Source: Vreelandella songnenensis | GTDB taxonomy: Bacteria; Pseudomonadota; Gammaproteobacteria; Pseudomonadales; Halomonadaceae | DNA length: 64,000 nt | NCBI RefSeq assembly: GCF_003002925.1 | Contig: NZ_PVTK01000008.1 | Coordinates: forward strand, 141,342-205,341 | Direction of reading: 5' to 3' | Shown: positions 60,536 to 64,000 of the stretch, in pieces | How positions within the stretch are numbered: the stretch's first letter is position 1 | Layout: the number at the start of each line of letters is the position of its first letter | Program-made: the position numbers and the translations under genes | Notes under the pieces: model-generated | Database searches by the model: none | The model's input: the letters and a program-made list of their open reading frames with translations, nothing else | Told to the model about the DNA's origin: nothing

Positions 60536-62313
60536 GCAAGTTCACCTTTCTCAGCGAATCGAGTAAGACTCAAGGCTATCAGGTTCGCGATTTAGTAGCA
60601 GCCCTGGCAAGCGAAGTAGTATGGCCATTTCGTTGGCGCGTAGCTATCATTCTATTGATGCAAATCATTAGCCAAGTAATGCTATTAGCAAGCTTGATCA
60701 TTCCTTGGCAATTGCTTCAAGTGCTAATAACAGGCCAAAGCCGTATTGATGGCTGGCTACCTGTAAGCGCTCATAACGAAAAACTAATGTTGTTGGCATT
60801 CTTGGCGCTTCTATGTTTTGTTACTTATTCCCTTTCCAAGTGGTCAACTAAAAAAGCCATCGCTCGCTTTTCTGTAACGATATTAAGGAATTTGAATAAG
60901 ACTCGGCTGGTCCCCAATCATCGGTTGCTTGGTAAGCGTGTATTGGGAGTGGTGATAGGTACCTTGTCATCCGTCGTCATAGCGTCGTTATTCTGTTTAG
61001 TACTTGTTCTTTTGCATCCGCTTTTAGCCTTGTTAGCCATTATATGCATATCGGGCTTGATCATGACGGTGACGATTTATTATCGCCTTGAGCGAGTACA
61101 GAAGCTTCAAGAAATATTACAAGGCAATGTTCTTACGGTAATCAATATCAGCTTTGTTCTAGGTTTCTTGATCATCGTGCTGGACAATATTAACGGTACA
61201 ATGCGTCCGCTTTTTACACTATTTATCCTACTTTTGGCGATGCGCCAGCTAATGGCAGCAAGTGTTAATGGGCTGGTTAGCTTTTTAAGTATCATTAAAC
61301 ATGTGCGACAGATTAATATGCTGCTTTTGCCTCGTTCTCGGCAGATCTCACTTTTTTCAGTCAGCAATTTCATAGGTCGATTTGAACAAGCGACCCTCAG
61401 GCAATGGTTATTACCGTGGCTCATCGAAAATGGACATTGCCAACACGTCCCTGAGATTCTGCAGTGCCGTTTTCTAAATGGGCGGGGAGTGGCGCATGTA
61501 TTAATTCGTGATGCGCATGATAGCGGTGCGTCACGTTATATCCTGCTCAAATGCTACGTATCTGCCCGTGAAAATGAAGCACTTCATGAAACGGCGCTTC
61601 TCAATGAGCTAAGTGGATATTGCCATGGCGCGCTTCCCACCGTACCCGTTTTGCTGAAAAGCGGTCATTGGTCATGGTGTTCTTTTGTGTTGCTGCACAT
61701 TGGAAATGAGCTTCCTCAATGGAAGAACTCAGAGGAGCGCAAGCCTTGGATGAGTCAAATACGTCAATGCCTGCTTCATATTCCCTTGTCTGACAGCCTT
61801 ATAGCTCAATACTCGGCAACCTTTGCCTCTTTGCCCGAACGCATGAAAAACGTTGAAGCTTCGCATTTCGCCTACCTGACCGAACAAGACAAACAAAGCT
61901 TTCAGATTGAGCATTTCATGCGGTTGTGGCCTCTGATGCTGTCTGAGGTGGAAAAAATTCCTAAGTGTAAAACGTTAGATAATCTGAACAGTGCACGCAT
62001 GGCAGATATCGGCGGTCATACAGTACTGGTGGACTGGCATGGCTGGGTATATGACACGGTCGGAGCATATTGGCCGCTATCGGCAAGACTTCAGACCGAA
62101 ATACTTGAAATGATCAGCAGCCAGTGGGACCACCTGAGTGCTCAGCAAGCATGGGCTCAGTTTGACACCCCCGTCATCGCGTCCCATTACGCCGCATTAG
62201 CTGCACGAGCGCACGAATTTTGTCAGCGTTGTCGTGCAGATAACGATGTTGGTGCACTCAATATGATGGCTGGACTCATAAAAGCCTATGAGATGGCCAA
62301 GGCAAGCGATTAA
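60532..62313 (+). CDS. Membrane protein: ABC-exporter-like transmembrane domain fused to APH-like pseudokinase
   Basis: 593 residues. Residues about 30-260 contain six hydrophobic segments arranged like an ABC exporter transmembrane domain (LASLIIPWQLLQVLITGQ), but no ATP-binding cassette follows. Residues about 300-593 look like an aminoglycoside/choline kinase fold. A lysine sits in ILLKCYVS (K340), glutamates in ENEALHETALLNEL, and a DW motif in VLVDWHGW (D501). The usual HGDxxxxN loop is replaced by TLDNLNSARM, so catalysis is doubtful. Function unknown; not described to my knowledge. Coupled to the metallopeptidase by ATGA. Confidence 0.78.
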   Translation: MSKFTFLSESSKTQGYQVRDLVAALASEVVWPFRWRVAIILLMQIISQVMLLASLIIPWQLLQVLITGQSRIDGWLPVSAHNEKLMLLAFLALLCFVTYSLSKWSTKKAIARFSVTILRNLNKTRLVPNHRLLGKRVLGVVIGTLSSVVIASLFCLVLVLLHPLLALLAIICISGLIMTVTIYYRLERVQKLQEILQGNVLTVINISFVLGFLIIVLDNINGTMRPLFTLFILLLAMRQLMAASVNGLVSFLSIIKHVRQINMLLLPRSRQISLFSVSNFIGRFEQATLRQWLLPWLIENGHCQHVPEILQCRFLNGRGVAHVLIRDAHDSGASRYILLKCYVSARENEALHETALLNELSGYCHGALPTVPVLLKSGHWSWCSFVLLHIGNELPQWKNSEERKPWMSQIRQCLLHIPLSDSLIAQYSATFASLPERMKNVEASHFAYLTEQDKQSFQIEHFMRLWPLMLSEVEKIPKCKTLDNLNSARMADIGGHTVLVDWHGWVYDTVGAYWPLSARLQTEILEMISSQWDHLSAQQAWAQFDTPVIASHYAALAARAHEFCQRCRADNDVGALNMMAGLIKAYEMAKASD

Positions 62314-62492
62314 GTGAGCAACACCACGGCATGTGTTTCTTAGGTGTATGGTCCTACTGTCCACCAGTACAATATTAAACCGTCTTGATTAAGGTTAGCC
62401 TTGCTGCAAAATGCCGCTAATAGCCATTTACCTTCATTAGCTCTCATCTCAGCGGCGGTCTTATTAATTCAACGGTGGTTGGAGAACGACAC

Positions 62493-64000
62493 ATGGCATC
62501 GGCAACGGTTATCGCTATTTCGGGTCAAGCGTGGGCGCGTGATGAAGACGGAAACTTACGCGAGCTGCAAATTGGCGACGTGCTTCAAGAAGGTGAAACG
62601 CTGATTACCTCAGCCGATGGTCGTGTCGAATTAGATTTTGCAGACGGAACAGGCATAAACGTTGTTGAAGGTGGCCAACAAGTTGATGTGACGCCTGAAC
62701 TGGATGTTGACGCAATTGTAGCTACAGATGCCAGCGTTCAAGATGAAGATTTAGAAGCGCTACTCGCGGCCCTTGATAATGAAGGCGATCTGCTTGAACT
62801 GCTGGATGCAACTGCTGCAGGTGGCGCAGCCGGCGGTGGCGGCGGTGGCAGTAGCTTCGTGCGTGTTGCTCGCATCGCAGAAGAAACCGGCCAGCAAAGT
62901 TTTGATACTGACGGTGGTTTGGAGTCTGCAGAGTTTGTGGAGTTCGATAACGGCGCGGCAGCAGTCGCCAATGAAATAGATGATACGGATGCCGATGCAG
63001 ATGCCGACGCAGATGCAGATGCCGATGCGGATGCCGATGCAGACGCTGATGCTGATGCAGACGCTGACGCTGATGCTGATGCAGATGCGGATGCTGACGC
63101 GGATGCCGATGCCGATGCCGATGCCGATGCCGATGCCGATGCCGATGCCGATGCGGACGCCGATGCGGACGCTGACTCGGATGCAGACGCTGATGCAGAT
63201 GCTGACGCGGATGCTGATGCAGACGCGGACGCGGACGCCGATGCAGATGCAGACGCAGATGCGGATGCAGATGCAGATGCAGACGCCGATGCAGACGCGG
63301 ATGCAGATGCCGACGCAGATGCGGACGCGGACGCTGATGCGGATGCAGACGCCGATGCAGATGCAGATGCAGACGCGGATGCAGATTCTGATGCGGATGC
63401 GGATGCGGACGCTGATGCGGATGCTGACTCGGACGCCGATGCAGATGCCGACGCGGATGCAGATTCTGACGCTGATGCGGATGCAGATGCAGATGCAGAT
63501 GCGGACGCTGATGCGGATGCGGATGCGGATGCAGACGCCGATGCCGATGCGGACGCTGATGCAGATGCTGACGCTGACGCCGATGCAGATGCGGACGCTG
63601 ATGCTGATGCTGATGCAGATGCCGACGCAGACGTCGACGATGACACTATGCCAACGGTCGATGTGGTCCTAGATAGTGCCACTGGCGATATCTACAGCGC
63701 CGACGAGATCCGCGACGGCGTGAATGCTACGGTCACGCTGGGTGAAGGTACTCAGGTGGGCGACACCCTGGTGGTGGTCGACGGCAAGGGCAACGAGCTG
63801 GTCAACCGCCCGGTCACTCAGGCCGATCTGGATAACGGTGTCAGCGTCACGGTCACCGACCTCAACGCCACTGACACTGCGGTCAGCCTCACCGCCACGG
63901 TCACCGACCCGGCGGGCAACACCAACACGTCGACAGCTAACGGCACGATCGACGCCCAGGCGCCGACTGTCTCCGTCACCCTGGAAGACGCCACCGGCGA
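62493..64000 (+). CDS. Giant LapA-type adhesin, N-terminal part (continues beyond window)
   Basis: ATG after GGAG, open to the window end (502 codons seen). Residues 1-165 are a LapA-type retention module: [19 protein letters not shown] at the start and the TAAG site at 107-110, followed by a Gly-rich linker and SSFVRVARI. Residues 166-380 are Asp-Ala dipeptides. From about 384 Ig-like repeats begin ([25 protein letters not shown]). In Pseudomonas LapA the retention module plugs TolC until LapG cuts it between Ala108 and Ala109. The same numbers fit here. Exported by the ABC/HlyD/TolC genes upstream. Confidence 0.93.
   Translation, partial: MASATVIAISGQAWARDEDGNLRELQIGDVLQEGETLITSADGRVELDFADGTGINVVEGGQQVDVTPELDVDAIVATDASVQDEDLEALLAALDNEGDLLELLDATAAGGAAGGGGGGSSFVRVARIAEETGQQSFDTDGGLESAEFVEFDNGAAAVANEIDDTDADADADADADADADADADADADADADADADADADADADADADADADADADADADADADADADSDADADADADADADADADADADADADADADADADADADADADADADADADADADADADADADADADADADSDADADADADADADSDADADADADADSDADADADADADADADADADADADADADADADADADADADADADADADADADADADVDDDTMPTVDVVLDSATGDIYSADEIRDGVNATVTLGEGTQVGDTLVVVDGKGNELVNRPVTQADLDNGVSVTVTDLNATDTAVSLTATVTDPAGNTNTSTANGTIDAQAPTVSVTLEDATG
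62988..63632 (+). repeat. Hexanucleotide GAYGCN repeat encoding an Asp-Ala tract
   Basis: 645 bases, 215 codons, almost wholly GAY-GCN. Four dipeptides are Asp-Ser. Codon third positions vary widely, but a pure block of eight GATGCC units lies at 63102-63149. Because units are 6 bases, slippage would change length without shifting frame. The tract reads as open in other frames too (Ser-Ala on the minus strand), which are shadows. Confidence 0.97.

Noticed and set aside
62988..63632. CRISPR array
   Set aside because: Repeats are 6 bases with no unique spacers and encode protein.
62980..63672. Plus-strand Met-rich repeat frame
   Set aside because: Shifted reading of the same tract; it starts and stops at the tract boundaries and has no supporting features.
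62738..63682. Minus-strand Ser-Ala repeat protein
   Set aside because: The reverse frame of the hexanucleotide tract. The plus-strand Asp-Ala frame continues into the retention module and Ig-like domains, so the reverse frame is an artefact.

Overview
The window looks like chromosomal DNA of a high-GC halophilic gammaproteobacterium, most likely Halomonadaceae (Halomonas-like). I infer this from the gene content and order: an rpsF-rpsR-(membrane protein)-rplI-dnaB block, a seven-gene Mrp Na+/H+ antiporter operon, HiPIP, PhaR, prkA-yeaH-spoVR, a bifunctional GNAT/nitrilase protein, and a LapA-type giant adhesin locus. No search was run, so the genus is an inference. No insertion sequence, prophage, rRNA operon or CRISPR array was seen.

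Layout. 1-10.4 kb: the end of a glycosyltransferase, then a VTT-domain membrane protein, an AgcS symporter, azoreductase, an alkyltransferase-like protein with a REP element at its end, the GNAT/carbon-nitrogen hydrolase, a DMT exporter, FadH, threonine aldolase and an IalB-like secreted protein. 10.7-15.5 kb: the stress/nutrient operon prkA-yeaH-spoVR. 15.5-18 kb: HiPIP, a stand-alone Lrp-type RAM domain, a secreted nuclease and three tandem tRNA-Leu(CAG) genes. 18-25.5 kb: information processing (rnr, rlmB, rpsF, rpsR, rplI, dnaB). 25.6-29.2 kb: small proteins, a DCC-family protein coupled to an FeS-type photolyase, and divergently ferrochelatase. 29.5-35.3 kb: mnhA-G. 35.7-46.3 kb: a DASH-type photolyase, a lytic transglycosylase, a retropepsin-like protein, RsmE, PhaR, PurD, a thioesterase, a phosphoribulokinase-like kinase, HIT, a Coq7-like protein, a DUF1328 small protein and EttA. 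46.5-50 kb: a PA3496-like small protein, a short LOV photoreceptor, an MFS transporter, a SelW-like protein and a DMT exporter.

50.2-64 kb is the most unusual part. It encodes a LapE/LapB/LapC-type type I secretion system, a LuxR-type regulator with a degenerate receiver, and three unfamiliar proteins: a MurF-like ligase fused to a helical toroid domain, a secreted gluzincin metallopeptidase, and an ABC-exporter-like membrane domain fused to an APH-like pseudokinase. These are followed by the start of a giant adhesin. The adhesin has a LapA-type retention module with a TAAG site at residues 107-110 and then a 215-residue Asp-Ala dipeptide tract. The regulator and the three accessory genes are visibly lower in GC than the genes on both sides. 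I propose that they form an accessory cassette for building or anchoring the adhesin or the surface around it. This is inference.

A second theme is light. There are two unrelated photolyase/cryptochrome genes and a short LOV protein, and one of the photolyase promoters carries a LitR-type operator-like site. A third is salt homeostasis: the Mrp operon has a long structured leader that may be a riboswitch.
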